In this document: piece after piece, positions 1 to 10,640 of the stretch
How positions within the stretch are numbered: the stretch's first letter is position 1
Layout of the letters: the number at the start of each line of letters is the position of its first letter
Source: Podocnemis expansa
Taxonomy: Eukaryota > Chordata > Testudines > Podocnemididae
Direction of reading: 5' to 3'
Assembly: GCA_007922195.1 (NCBI GenBank)
Contig: ML681971.1
Span: 5,189,946-5,253,945, forward strand
Length of the DNA: 64,000 nt
Made by a program: the position numbers and the translations under genes
Notes under the pieces: model-generated
The model's input: the letters and a program-made list of their open reading frames with translations, nothing else
Database searches by the model: none
Told to the model about the DNA's origin: nothing

Positions 1-466
1 AGCACCTGATTGCCAGCAGGGAAGCAGAACCAGCTGGCTGGGGAAAGTGGGGCAGCTGCTGCTGCCACAGAGCCACATCCAACCAGCCAAGGAGCACAGG
101 GCAGTCGCTTCCCTCCCCTCTGCCCCCCCACATGGGAGCATTGCCACAGAAGCTCCCTCCTCCACCTGGGAGCAGTGCTGGCGGGCTGGAGAGCACAGGA
201 TAGCCACTCCCTGCCTGGGAGCAGCACTGGCCAGGGAGCGTGGGCAGTGCTGGCTAGGTAGGGAGCCTGGAGCAACACTAGCTGGCTGAGGATTGTGGGG
301 CAGCTGTCCCCTGCCCAGGAATAGGACTGGCCAGCTGGAGAGCATGGGGCAGCTGCCCCCCTGGAGCAGCGCTGGCTGGCCGGGCACCATGGGGCACCAA
401 CCCCTGCCCCAGAGCAGCACTGACATTGCAACCACTGGGCCACAACCCAAAGTTTGACAACCACTG
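1..466. mobile_element. hAT-like DNA element, right part (left end outside window)
   Basis: The segment ends at 466 with a sequence whose reverse complement begins CAGTGGTTGTCAAACTTTGG, the CAGTGGTT-type terminus of many hAT-like elements in this window. The interior is GC-rich and degenerately repetitive, with recurring GCTGGCTGG and GGGGCAGCTG blocks spaced some tens of bases apart. The left end lies before the window, so the target duplication cannot be checked. Open frames here are by-products of base composition. The flank to the right is a minus-strand LINE, which suggests insertion into that LINE. Confidence 0.5.
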
Positions 467-995
467 CCCTAGAGCCTTTGCCAATCAGCTCTGAGGCACA
501 ATTCCTTCCTGACCCCAATGTAGAGGTCAGTTAAACTGTGGGCATGTGGGCAAGACTCATCTGCCAGATGCCCAAGAAAGAATTCTCTGTAAGAACTCAA
601 AACCGATCCCATCAATTGTCCCATTGGCATACCTACCACCAGAAGCCAAAGATCGGTCAAATGTCAAACTAGACTCTCCAATTATACCATCCCCTTCATG
701 AATTTATCAAGCTCAGTTTTGAAACCAGCTAGATTTTTTGCCCCCAGAGCTCCACTCCTTTGACGGATAGAAACTTGTGTCTAATTTCAAGTCAAAACTT
801 CCTAATGGCCACTTTATATCTATTAGTTCTTGCGTCCATATGGGTGTTGAACTTAAATGAATCCTCTCCCTCCCTGATGTTTCTCTCTCTGATGTATTTG
901 TACAGAGCAATCGTATCTCCCTTCTACCTTTGTTTGGTTAGCTTCTCTCTGCACCTGTTCCAGTTTGAATTCATCTTTGTTAAACATGTGGGATC

Positions 996-1494
996 CAGTG
1001 GTGGATCAGGGGCTGCAGGGCCCCTGGGCTTCTCCATCAGTGCCCCCTCACTGGACGGCCTCCCGCCCCACTAGTAGGTTAGTGCTGGGGGTGTGGTGGG
1101 GCTGGGGCCAGAGGCTGTCTGCAGCCTGGCCGGTCGGCTCTGGAGGGAGGCTGTGTGTGGTGCAGCTTTGGCTGCCTGCACTGGAGCCTGTACTGCATGC
1201 ATGGCAGTCAGCCTTGCCCGGGGTCGACTGTCCAGGCCATGGCTGGACCCCTGCACACCTGGGGGCAGAGCGGCTGGCCCAGGGGTGGGGTGAGAATGGG
1301 AGAGAGGAGAGAGGCCTGTGAGCTGACCCACTCCACCCCTGAGGGCAGATTGACCAGGACTCTGAGCATGGCCTCGGGCTGGCCTGCCCCATTCTCCTTC
1401 TGAATGCCGGGTTGCTGGCAGGGCAGAGGGACCCCCACGTTGTAGTGGGCCCCTGGGCCCAGGTCCCATTGGCCCATGTGGTAATCTACCCCTG
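996..1494. mobile_element. hAT-like non-autonomous element (family A, copy 1)
   Basis: The element begins CAGTGGTGGATCA and its other end read in reverse complement is CAGGGGTAGATTAC, an imperfect terminal inverted repeat. The flanking 8-mers are gtgggatc (988-995) and gcaggacc (1495-1502), a decayed 8-bp target duplication; removing the element rejoins a CR1-type ...ggaccagaattgcac sequence. It is GC-rich with no coding domain. A related 516-bp element with the same ends lies at 49384-49899. The 8-bp duplication and CA-G ends point to the hAT superfamily; no transposase is present. Confidence 0.75.
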
Positions 1495-2282
1495 GCAGGA
1501 CCAGAATTGCACAAAATATTCTGGATGACTGGTACTAACCATATATAATGGTACGAACACCTTCCTGTCTTTACCGGAAATACCTCGTCTGATGCATCCT
1601 AGGACCGCATTAGCTTTTTTCACAGCCACATCACTTTGAAGGCTCATAGTCATCCTGTGATCAGCCAGTACACGCAGGTCCTGTCACTTCCTTCCACCTG
1701 ATGTGTCCCCAGCGTATAGGAGAAGTTCTTGTTATTAGACCATAACTGCATGACCTTGCACCTTCCACTATTAAATTTCATCCTATTTCTAATACTCCAG
1801 ATTACAAGGTCATCCAGATCTTCCTATATGATATCCCAATCCTTCTCTGTATTGGCAGCACCTCCCATCTTGGGATCATCCCAGATTCTATTAGCACACT
1901 CTCACTTTTTGTGCAAAGGTCAGTAATGAAAAGGTTAAATAAGATTGGTCCCAGGACTGATCCCTGAGGGACTCCACTAGTAACCTCACTCCAGCCTGAC
2001 AGTTCATTTTTCAGTATGACCCATCGTAGTCTCCCCTTTAACCAGTTCCTTATTCACCTTTTAGATTTTACATTAATCATCCTCTTTTCCAATTTAAATA
2101 ATCATAACCCATGTGGAACTGTATCAAATACCTTATTGAATGCAGGTAAATTAGACCCATTGCATCCCCTTTGTCTAAAAAACTGGTATTATCTCTAAAA
2201 AAGGATTAGGTTGATCTAAGACAATCTACTTTTTGTAAAGCCATGTAGTATTTTATTCAAATTACCATTAACCTCAACATCT

Positions 2283-2597
2283 TTAATTACTTTCTCTTTC
2301 AGTTTTTTTCCAAGACCTTGTTGAGGTCAAATGAACAGGCCTGTAGTTACTCAAATTACTTTTTTCCTCTTCTTTAAAATAACAGGCAGCTCTCCACTCA
2401 TATAGTACAACTACTGAATTTACAGATTCTTTAAAAATCTTTGCTAATTGGCTTGCAATTTCATGTGCTAGTTCCTCTAGTATTCTTGGATGGAGATTAT
2501 CCAGCCCCTCAGATTTACTCCCAGTGAGCTGTTCAAGTTTGGCTTCTACCTCAGATATGGTAATTTCCTCTCCTATATCCTCAATCCCATTAACCAC
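2283..2597 (-). pseudogene. LINE ORF2 reverse transcriptase N-terminal fragment
   Basis: The minus-strand frame contains the CR1-clade pre-RT and RT-0/1 signature: a linker of the form SEVEAKLEQLTGSKSEGLD, then LHPRILEELAHEIASQLAKI, and NYRPVHLTS, equivalent to the NYRPVSLTS block of CR1 reverse transcriptases. The W-R-A-A region has drifted from the usual DWR-AN-T-PIFKKG. The frame ends at a premature stop soon after NYRPV. This is a remnant of the LINE spanning 467-3640. Confidence 0.8.
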
Positions 2598-3110
2598 CCA
2601 GCACTATCTCCAATCTCACTGTTAGCCTTATTTAAAAACAGAGGCAAAATATTTGCTTAGATACTGAGTCATACCCAGATTATCCTTGACCTCTACCCCA
2701 ATCTCAGTAATTAGTGGTCCCACTTCTTTGTTTTCTTCCTATTTATATGACCACAGAATCTTTTACTATTGGTTTTAATTCCCTTTGCAAGGTCCAACTC
2801 TGCTTGGCCTTTCTCACTTTATCTCTACATGCTCCTACCTCCAGGAGTAGCTTTCCTTGCTGATCCCTCCCATCTTCCATTTCCTTAGACTTTTTTTTCT
2901 TTTTCTTAATCCCTTGTCTGAGATGCGTATTCATCCACCTTGGTCTGCAACTCTCACCTATGAATTTTTCCTTTGGATACAGGCTTCAGGTAATTCCTGC
3001 ATCTCTGACCTGAAGTGATTCCAAGCCTCCTCCACCTTTAGATATATGAGTTCTTTAGTCTAGTCCACTTCCCCAGATAATTTCCTTAATTTTTAAAAGT
3101 TAGCCTTTTT

Positions 3111-3323
3111 TTAATCATAGACCCTAGTCACATATCTATTTTTGTTTATCCTTACATTTAGTTTGAACCAAATTAGCTTATGGTCATTTGAACCACAGTT
3201 GTCCCGTACAACCAGTTCTTCTATGAGCTCCTCACCTCTCACCAATACCAAATCTAAGATGGCATCCCCTCTTGTTGGTTCAATAACTGTTTGGTAGAGG
3301 AATTCATCAGTTATCACACCCAT
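3111..3323 (-). pseudogene. LINE ORF2 endonuclease C-terminal fragment
   Basis: About 70 codons on the minus strand read as the end of an APE-type endonuclease of a CR1-clade LINE. The stretch includes ILDLVLVRGEELIEELVV and then GSNDHKLIWFKL, which corresponds to the SDH motif near the C-terminus of these endonucleases; the usual S is replaced by N. It lies upstream, in minus-strand order, of the RT fragment at 2283-2597, as expected for one broken ORF2. It is a fragment without a start of its own and is not expected to be functional. Confidence 0.75.
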
Positions 3324-3640
3324 GAAAATCTGGGCCCTACTATTACTACTAGGACATGTTCTCCATTCTATATCTGGGAAGTTAGTCTCCCATAATCATA
3401 CAGTTCCCAGTAGTTTTTACATCACTGAGAACATTAGAGAGGTTTCTGTTCCTGTCCATATCAGATCCAGGTTGGCTATAGTGCTGGGATCTGGCTTCTC
3501 AAGCATTATCTTGGGGAAACTCTAGCAGTTTTCCTCCCTGATGCAATTTTTACAATGATTCACATCTGATGTCTCAGTGCTGCTAGCGTGGTTTGTGTGT
3601 CCAACAGTCTCTGTGCTTGTGTGTGTGACAGGGTGATTAG

Positions 3641-5150
3641 AGAGAATTCACTCTTATCGGCCTGTGATGAATGAAGACCTGTCTTTGCCTGGTCTGGGCT
3701 CGTGACTGATTTCCCTCCCACCCTCAGCCAGCTCTGCCTCGTACATCAGCGTCATCTCGCCTGCTACATAATGAGCCTTGTGGGAGGCTGTAGCCCTTTC
3801 TCACCCTGCCTGTCGGGACTGTTATTAAAACACTGGAGGAGGCTGGGCAGGAGGGGCCAGCGACAAATCGATTCATTGAGAAGCCCAATGATGCTGAAAA
3901 CAAACTTCCCCAGCAGGGCCTGCCAGAGGCCTTGAGCACCGTAACCAGTGTGCAGCGGAGTGTGGAACGGCAATTTGTAGGGCTTTGAATGGCTGTCAGC
4001 TGGGCAAGCAGCTTCATCAGGTGCTGCTGGCAAATACAAATGAACCCAGAGCAGAGGAGACCCCACCATGCTGGAGTCCTGGGTGCATGTGGTTAAATGT
4101 CTTGGTGACTCCCAGTTGCTTCTGTTGGTACTGGGGCTGCCCAGGTCTCTGAAAACAGGCCTGGTGACTCAGCCCTAATGCACAGAGGCTGGATTCTTGT
4201 GGAGGACCTTGGCTTCTGATCTTGCTCCTAAAATTGACCTGCTGTGTCAGTCATTCCCCTCCACTGCACCTGTAGAGTGGGGTAAGGATACTTGCTTACA
4301 TCACAGGATTGCCCTAGAGATCTGAACTCTTGTTAGCACATCTCATGCACAGATCTGCAAGCACTTGCACACTGGTCAGTGTCATCGCTGTGTTACGGAA
4401 GGGGGACCTGGAGTACAGAGAAGCTGGTGGCCAGTAAGGCCTGAATGCATATTCATGGTTATCTAGTTTGATGTGACCTGCCCTGCCCAAGGAAAGTGAT
4501 GGTGCCAGGAATCAAACCAGTTCCCCTGCCCTACTGCCGTTATTAAGGGCAGGGCAAGGAGAATATTCCTGAGCTCCTGGCATCCAAACCTGTGCTCTCT
4601 TCATGGGGCCAGGCTGCCTCCAGGACACACCTCACATGCTAGCAGCTCTCTCCTTTCACCACATGGGATCAGCTGCGTTTCAGCTGCTTCTGTACCAAGT
4701 GCTTCTCTGCCTCCACTGAGATTTTAAAAATAATTGCAATTCCTGGGGCACTGATTTAGAAATTTCAGCCAGGCCTGCTCCTGGCCCCGCCAGCAGTCCC
4801 CACCCACACAGCAGGGCACTGCACAACCTCTTTATGCAGATATATTTTCCTGGGGGACCGGGGCAGGCAGTGCCTCCTGCCAATGAGCACTATTGGTATC
4901 TGGAGTCTTGGCGCAGGTCTAGCTTTAACAATGGCTGGTTCCAAACAGGCTGATAGGATGGTGTGGGAGATGTCTACGGTGCCTTGGAGAGAGTAGCAGC
5001 AGAGTGGCCACTGGCTCAGGGTGAACCCTGGCAGGACCCTGTGATGTTACTAGGAAGCACTGTGACAGACTCACCTCTCTAGCACTGGCTTGTGTGGAGT
5101 ATATCTGGCTTATTGCTATCTTGCTATCTTGCAGTGGAGTTCTAGCTAGA
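3641..5150. other. Mostly unique non-coding DNA with weak SINE remnants
   Basis: No exon or intact element is visible. The stretch 3690-4030 has mixed base composition with retained CpGs and could be a conserved non-coding sequence, a judgement by eye only. Around 4190-4350 and 4380-4545 there are phrases typical of MIR-like CORE-SINE remnants, such as cctgctgtgtcagtcattcc and ggagtacagagaagctggtgg-type text, too decayed to delimit. Confidence 0.4.
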
Positions 5151-5159
5151 CTGGTCTCA

Positions 5160-5280
5160 GACTCTTGGAGAGACAAGGTTGGGGAGGAAAAGTATCTTTT
5201 ATTAGCCCAGCTTCTGTTTGGAAGAGAGACAACTTGTGAGCTCACCCAGAGCTCTTTCTGAGATGAGTCAATAAAAGGTA
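5160..5280 (+). repeat. Dispersed repeat, gagagacaa family, copy 1
   Basis: Contains gagacaaggttggggagg, then tatcttttattagcccagct, then a gagagacaacttgtgagct block. The same order of words occurs at 36183-36198 joined to 36523-36610, where it is split by a hAT-like insertion. It is a dispersed repeat of reptile genomes by my recollection; the class is not clear from the sequence. Confidence 0.5.
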
Positions 5281-5754
5281 TCGCTTCACCCACCTTGTCT
5301 CTTGGATTCCTTCTGGACTCCCACATGAAGCACAAAGAGCTGTGGTGCTAAGAGGTGCACGCTTCCGTCTTCAGCTAAGCAGAAGATTGACCCCCAGCGT
5401 ATCACATACAAACCTGTCCCCATGACTTGTGTATTTGTCACCTCTGGGCTTGTCCAGTGTAGTGTATGCTACCTGAGAACATTCCGTAAAAATGTGAAGC
5501 TGTTTAAATACAACACTGTGTCCTGCTAGCTTAGTAATATAGGCCACCATAAATTGATCAAGCAAATATTCAAAGTAATGGAATTGATAAGACAGAGTCT
5601 GTCTAGGTAAAAATCACATTGTGGAAGAAAACTGCTAGAGCTTCTCCTGCAGTACTGATTGGGATGTACTACAGACCCTGGGATCTGATCTGGATGTGGA
5701 CAGAGACCTCTTTAAGACTTTAATGAAGTAAATATTACTGAGAACTGTGTGATT

Positions 5755-6835
5755 ATGGGAAACTAACTTCCCAGATGTAGCCTGGAAGACGTGCTATTTA
5801 TAATAATATGGTCACCCACATTTTCTTGGATGAGATAGCTAATGAATTCCTTCATCAAATAGTTACTGAACCAGCAAGAGCGAATACCATCTTAGATTTA
5901 GTATTGACGAGCAGTGAGAACCTCAGAGGAACTATTTGTAGAGGACAATCTTGGTTTGAGTGACCATGATTTAATTCAGTTCTAACTAAATGAAAGAATA
6001 AACAAAAATAAATCTGCGACTAGCATCTTCAACTTCAAAAGGGCTAATGTTAAAAAATTAAGGAATTAGTTGCAGAAGTGGATTGGGCTGAGGAACTCTT
6101 GGATCTAAAGGTGGAGGAGGCTTGGAATCACTTCAGACCAAAGATGCAGGAATTAATTGAAGCCTGTATCCTAAGGAAGAGTAAAAATAATCATAGGCAA
6201 GAGTTGTAGACCAAGCTGAATAAGTAAGCATCTCAAACAGATGATTAAGAGGAAGAAAAAGCATACAAGGAGTAGAAGATGGAACAAGCAAAGAAAGCTA
6301 ACCCTTGGAGGTTAGAACATGTAGAGATAGTGTGAGAGAGGCCAAAACTCAAAGAGTTGGAACTTCCAAAGGGAATTAAAACCAATAGTAAAAGGTTCTA
6401 TAGCCATATGAATAGGAAGAAACCAAAGAAGGAAGAAGTGGGACCATAAACCCTGAAAATAGTGTAGAGGATAAGGATAACCTAGGTATGGCCAAACATC
6501 TTCTAAACAAGTACTTTGCCTCTGTTTTTAATGAGGGTAATTTTGAGCTTGAGGACAGCGGTAGGGTATCTAATGGGAATGAGGATACAGAGGCGGAATT
6601 TACCGTATCCGAGGTAGTAGCCAATCTCAGACTGCTTAACAGGACTAAAGCTGAGGGGGTAGTGGGTGGGGAGGATAATCTCTATCCAAGAATATTAAAG
6701 GAACTAGCACATGAAGTTGCCAACTCATTAGCAAAGATTTTTAATGAATCTGTAAACTCAGGGGCTATACCACGTGACTGGAGAATTGCTAACATCATTC
6801 CTATTTTCAAGAAAGGGTAAAAAAGTGTTCCGAGT
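5755..6835 (+). mobile_element. CR1-clade LINE, plus strand, 5' segment before nested CR1
   Basis: This is the upstream half of a plus-strand LINE. It contains the end of the endonuclease (LSDHDLIQF, the SDH motif, near 5955-5985), a lysine-rich linker with several stops, and the start of the reverse transcriptase ending at FKKG near 6820. The element is cut at 6835 by a minus-strand CR1 and resumes at 9342 with NYR-VSLT. The text across the junction becomes continuous when 6836-9341 is removed, and the short duplication gagt flanks the insert. Confidence 0.8.
6488..6820 (+). pseudogene. LINE ORF2 fragment, RT N-terminal region
   Basis: About 110 codons read LNKYFASVFNEG, SEVVANLRLLNRTKAEGV, LYPRILKELAHEVANSLAKI, then PRDWRIANIIPIFKKG. 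These are the linker and the first RT block of CR1-clade LINEs, in proper order. It ends with a stop directly after FKKG, where the family normally continues toward NYRPVSLTS; that continuation is found at 9342 beyond the nested CR1. There is no promoter or start context for an independent gene. Confidence 0.85.
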
Positions 6836-7208
6836 ATCATAGAATCATAGGGTTGGAAGGAACCTCATGAGGTCATCTAGTCCAACCCCCTGCTAAAAGC
6901 AGGACCGCTCCCACTAAATCATCCCAGCCAGGGTTTTATTCGACTGAGTCTTAAATGTTTCCAAAGGTGAGGATTCCACCACCTCCCTAGGTAACCCATT
7001 CCAATGCTTTACCACCCTCCTCCTGAGCAAGTTTTTCCTAATGTCCAACCTCAACCTCCCCAGCTGCAACTTGAAACCATTGCTCCTTGTTCTGTCCTGT
7101 TACTACTGAGAACAGCCTAGCTCCCTCCTCTTTGGATTTCCCCTTCAAGTAGTTGAAGGTTGCTATCAAATCCCCCCTCAGTCTTCTCTTCTGCAGACTA
7201 AATAAGCC

Positions 7209-7424
7209 TCATTCCTTCCATCTGTTCTCGTAAGCCATGTGCCCCATCCCCCTAATCATTTTTCTTGCCCTCCCCTGGACTCTTTCTAGTTTGTCAACAT
7301 CCCTTCTGTAGTATGAAGCCCAAAACTGGACACAGTATTCCAGATGTGGCCTTACCAGTGCCAGATAGAGGGGAATAATCACATCCCTCGATCTGCTGGA
7401 AACATTCCTGCTGATGCAGCCCAA
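7209..7424 (-). pseudogene. CR1 ORF2 C-terminal fragment
   Basis: The frame reads [20 protein letters not shown], then [20 protein letters not shown] and [20 protein letters not shown], the well-conserved C-terminal region of CR1 ORF2. It is followed (minus strand) by further C-terminal and 3' UTR sequence to the CR1 3' end at 6836. It shows one of the best preserved stretches of the element. Confidence 0.88.
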
Positions 7425-7617
7425 AATGCCATTGGCGTTTTTGGCAACAAGAGCACATTGTTGACTTGTATCCCAGCTTCCCTTCCACCATAACTCCCAT
7501 ATCCTTTTCTAGAGTGCTGCTACTTAGCCGATCAGTCCCCAGCCTGTAGCAGTTCGTAAGATTTTTCCTTCCTGAGTGCAGAGCTTCACACTTATCCTTG
7601 TTGAACCTCATGAGATT

Positions 7618-7863
7618 TCATTTGGTCCAGTGCTCCAATTTGCCTAGGTCTCCCTGAATCCTATCCCTGCCCTCCAGTGCGTCTGCCCTTCCCCCCAGCT
7701 TGTTGTCTGCTGTGAATTTAATGAAAATGTTAAAAAGAACTGGCCCCAGGACTGACCCCTGGGGTACTCCACTATTTACTGGTTGCCAACTAGACATTGA
7801 GCCATTGATCCCTACCTGCTGAGCCTGAGGACCTAGCCAGCCTTCTATCCACCTATGATCCAT
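7618..7863 (-). pseudogene. CR1 ORF2 RT core fragment
   Basis: The minus-strand frame carries the conserved reverse transcriptase block SGVPQGSVLGPVLFNIFI followed by FTADNKLGG. Intact CR1 copies normally carry a FADDTKL-type catalytic block; here the segment between NIFI and TADNK has lost several residues, so the second catalytic aspartate pair is damaged. GRDRIQGDLGKLEHWTK is the thumb-proximal region. A fragment of the nested CR1. Confidence 0.85.
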
Positions 7864-7971
7864 TCATCCAAACCATACTTCCTTAACTTGCTTACAAGAA
7901 TGCTGTGGGAAACTGTATCAAAAGCTTTGCTAAAGTTGAGGTATATCACATCTACGGCTATTCCTGCACCC

Positions 7972-8425
7972 AGAGGTGTCGCTACCGTGGGGCTCCGAGG
8001 GCCTCAGCCCCCCTGAAAATGAGGACCAGGCCCTGAGTAGCGCACTTCTAAAGTGCATGGGGGCACAGCCCTGCACGGAGAACGCTGCTGACAGTGTACA
8101 GCTGGCAGCTGCTGCCCCTACCTGGCTGGAAGCTGTGTTTTTTAAAGTCCTGCCCTGGCCTGAGCCGCAGCCATGATCACCTCCGGCGGCCAGGTAAGGG
8201 GGGCGGGGACAGGCACACTAGGCTGGTGGGAAATGGAGGTGGGGGTCAGCCTGGGGCAGTGGGGACCAGCGGTGGGACCAGGGGGTTAGGGAAGGGCTCG
8301 GGGGGGGTGGGGGGTCGGGTATGGCTTAGGGAACCAGCAGGGGGTGGGTAGGGAATGGATTGGGGCCTGGGCTGCCAGAGGGGGCCTGGGACCCAGTTAA
8401 TCTTCAGGGGTAGCAGTGCCCCCTT
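7972..8425. mobile_element. GC-rich DNA element nested in CR1
   Basis: The 454-bp segment interrupts CR1 sequence: CR1 text before it (ggtatatcacatctacgg) continues after it (agtcatctcatcatagaagg). The 8-mers ctgcaccc (7964-7971) and ctgcatcc (8426-8433) flank it. Its ends are AGAGGTGTCGCTACC and, in reverse complement, AAGGGGGCACTGCTACC, an imperfect inverted repeat. The 8-bp duplication suggests a hAT-type non-autonomous element. No transposase. It is the innermost of three nested insertions. Confidence 0.65.
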
Positions 8426-8669
8426 CTGCATCCACAGATCTAGTCATCTCATCATAGAAGGCAATCAGGTTGGTCAGGCATGATTTGCCCTTGGTGAATC
8501 CATGCTGACTGTTCCTGATCACTCTATTTTCCTCCAAGTGTTTCAGAATGGATTCTTTGAGAACCTGCTTCATGATTTTTCCAGGGACTGAAGTGAAGCT
8601 GATTGGTCTGTAGTTCCCTGGGTCCTCCTTTTTCCCTTTCTTGAAGACAGGTAATATATTTGCCTTTTT

Positions 8670-8879
8670 TCAACCATCTAGGACCTCCCCCATTTGCCAT
8701 GAGTTTTCAAAAATACTACTTAGTGGCTCTGCAGTCACATTGGCCAACTCCCTCAGCACTCTCGGACGCAGTTCATCCAGCCCCATAGAGTTGTGCACAT
8801 ACAACTTCTCTAAGTAGTCCCTAACCTGACCTTCCATCACTGAGGGCCTCTCTCCTTCTCTCCATTCTGTGTTGCCCAC
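8670..8879 (-). pseudogene. CR1 ORF2 RT N-terminal fragment
   Basis: The minus-strand frame includes VRDYLEKLYVHNSMGLDELR, then PRVLRELANVTAEPLSSIFE and NSWQMGEV, the first reverse transcriptase block of CR1. It lies directly downstream of the linker fragment at 8921-9265 in the minus direction, separated by stops and a short frame change. It is part of the nested CR1 and is not expected to be functional. Confidence 0.85.
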
Positions 8880-8920
8880 TGTAGTAGCCTGGGAGCTGAC
8901 CCTGCCTCTGAAGACTGAGG

Positions 8921-9265
8921 TTAAAAAAAACCATTGAGTACTTCAGCCTTTTCCATATCATCTGCCACGAGGATACCTGTCCCATTCAGTAGGGGACCTA
9001 CACCATCCCTCATCCTCTTCTTGTTACTGACATACTGGTAGAACTTCTTCTTGTTATCTTTTATATCCTTTGCTAGCTGCAACTCCAATTGCCCTTTGGT
9101 CTTTGTGATTTTATCCCTGCAGGCCTGAGCAATATCTTTATACGCCTCCCTAGTTATCTGTCCAAGCTTCCACTTCTTGTAAGCTTCCCTTTTGTGTTTC
9201 AGCTCACCATATAGGTCTCTGCTAAGCCAGGGGCACCTTCCATATTTGCTGTTCATTGTGAACAT
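8921..9265 (-). pseudogene. CR1 ORF2 linker between endonuclease and RT
   Basis: The minus-strand frame holds a lysine-rich linker with PWLSRDLYGELKHKREAYKK, YKDIAQACRDKITKTKGQLE and KDNKKKFYQYVSNKKR, followed by GPLLNGTGILVADDMEKAEV. This is the characteristic region between endonuclease and reverse transcriptase in avian and reptile CR1. It would be followed in the intact element by NGFFASVF; the frame stops at NGFF. It belongs to the nested CR1 at 6836-9341. Confidence 0.85.
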
Positions 9266-9341
9266 CAGAATAGTATTTTTCTGTGCCTTTGTAGGATTTG
9301 TTTAAAATACAGCCAGCTCTCTTGGATGCCTTTCCCCTTCA

Positions 9342-9645
9342 GAGTAACTACAGGTCTGTTAGTTTGACCTTGGTAGCCTGCAAAGTCCTGGAAAAAGATT
9401 TGAAAAAGAAAGTATTTAAGGATAGCAAGGTTAATGATAATTGGGATAAAATACAGTTTGGCTTTACAAAAGTTGGATCGTGCCAGACCTACCTGATCCA
9501 CTTTTTTAAGAAGATAACAGATTTTTTGGACAAAGGGAATGCAGTGGATCTAATTTACTTAGACTTCAGTAAGGCATTTGATACAATTCCACATAGGGAA
9601 TTATTAGTTATAGTGGAAAAGGCAGGGATTAACTTGAAAATATAA
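9342..9645 (+). pseudogene. LINE ORF2 RT palm fragment
   Basis: The plus-strand frame includes NYRSVSLTLVACKVLEKDLK, QFGFTKVGSCQTYLIHFFKK and AVDLIYLDFSKAFDTIPHRE. The FGF block and YLDFSKAFDT with its catalytic aspartate are the RT motifs expected immediately downstream of FKKG at 6820. An open frame extends upstream to 9298, but those codons belong to the nested CR1. The frame stops at KAGINLKI. The piece is non-functional alone. Confidence 0.87.
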
Positions 9646-10285
9646 AGGTGGATAAGGAGCTTGTTAAAGAGAGACTACACTGGATCATAATGAAAGGTGA
9701 ACTGTCATGCTGGAGTGAGCTTAGGTGCAGTTTTCTAACCATCAGAGGAGTAAAGTTCTGAAATAGCTTTTGAAGGGCAGCTATGGGGGCGAAAAGCCTA
9801 GCTGGCTTCAAAACTGAGCTTGATAAATTTATGGAGGGGTGGTATTGTGGGATGGCCTAGTTGGCAATTGGCTGATTTTTTTACTATTGGTGATGTATAC
9901 CCCTGTGACGAGAAGGAATGTTAGATGTGGTGGGTTCTGAGTTATTACAGATAATTCCTTCTTGGGTGTCTGGCTGGTGAGTCTTGCCCACATGCTCGGG
10001 GTTTAACTAATCACCATGTTAGGGTCAGGAGGGAATTTCCCCCAGGGCAGATGGCAAAAGCTCTGGGGGGTTTTCACCATCCTCTGTAGTATGGCGCATG
10101 ACTCAATTACTGGTGAATTCTCTGCACCTTAAAGTCTTTAAATCATGAATTGAGGAATTTAATAACTCAGTCCTCGGTTAGAGGTTTATAACAGGAGTGG
10201 GTTGGTGAGGCTTTGTGGCCTGCATTTACAGGAGGTCAGACTAGATGATCATATTGGTCCCTTCTGACCTTAGAGTCTATGAGTC
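9342..10285 (+). mobile_element. CR1-clade LINE, plus strand, 3' segment after nested CR1
   Basis: The host LINE resumes at 9342 with the RT blocks and runs to a 3' end near 10285, where gtcagactagatgatca and tcccttctgaccttagag are the classical end of a turtle CR1-type LINE, followed by agtctatgagtctaag. An internal deletion lies after 9645, because the frame jumps from the RT centre to the 3' untranslated region. No target duplication of the whole LINE was identified. Confidence 0.82.
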
Positions 10286-10481
10286 TAAGTCCTCTCCAGT
10301 AGCCCTGGCTTGATACTGTGTACCACAGCTACCTGACAGATCTTCCTGTCCTCTGAGCCTGTGATACTGCAGCAGAGATGTGTTTTATGAGGTCTATGAC
10401 ATCTTAAAACTGGGGGGATGCTAACAGATTTCCGGCTGCTGAGCGTAGGAGAAAGAAATTTCATTGGCGCTGGAACTAGAC

Positions 10482-10640
10482 CAGTGATTCTCAACCTGCG
10501 ACCCAATCAGCAGAAAGATGTGAACCATGTGACATCCTCAGGGGTCTGCAGGTAGCATATATATTGTATGGATGATCCCCACATAATATATGGAGAGCTG
10601 CATGTGCAGCCCTGGGTGGTAAGTAGATTGAGTACCACTA
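10482..10640. mobile_element. Short hAT-like MITE
   Basis: It starts CAGTGATTCTCAACCTG and its right end in reverse complement is TAGTGGTACTCAATC, matching the CAGTGGTTCTCAACC terminus found repeatedly in this window. Flanking 8-mers aactagac and atgttgac agree at five of eight positions, so the duplication is weak. About 160 bp, with no coding capacity. Confidence 0.55.

Larger units (their letters stand above)
467..3640 (-). mobile_element. CR1-clade LINE, minus strand, decayed, interrupted by a hAT-like element
   Basis: Read on the minus strand, the order of domains is that of a CR1/L3-type LINE ORF2: endonuclease C-terminus near 3323-3111, the start of the reverse transcriptase near 2597-2283, a GVPQGS-type RT block near 1985-1950, then the C-terminal region and 3' part down to about 470. 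The frame is broken by many stops and frameshifts. A 499-bp hAT-like element sits at 996-1494. The plus-strand LINE at 5755-10285 is a relative of the same subfamily, as the endonuclease-RT linker can be followed in both. The exact 5' limit near 3640 is uncertain. Confidence 0.8.
6836..9341 (-). mobile_element. CR1 LINE, minus strand, nested in an older plus-strand LINE
   Basis: The left end is atcatagaatcataggg, the reverse complement of the CR1 3' tail, and the element runs in minus orientation to about 9341. On the minus strand it shows the endonuclease-RT linker (9265-8921), RT start (8879-8670), RT core with SGVPQGSVLGPVLFNIFI (7863-7618), and the C-terminal [12 protein letters not shown] block (7424-7209). 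It is 5'-truncated, as usual for CR1. The tetramer gagt occurs on both sides (6832-6835 and 9342-9345). A 454-bp DNA element interrupts it at 7972-8425. It is clearly better preserved than the host LINE. Confidence 0.88.
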
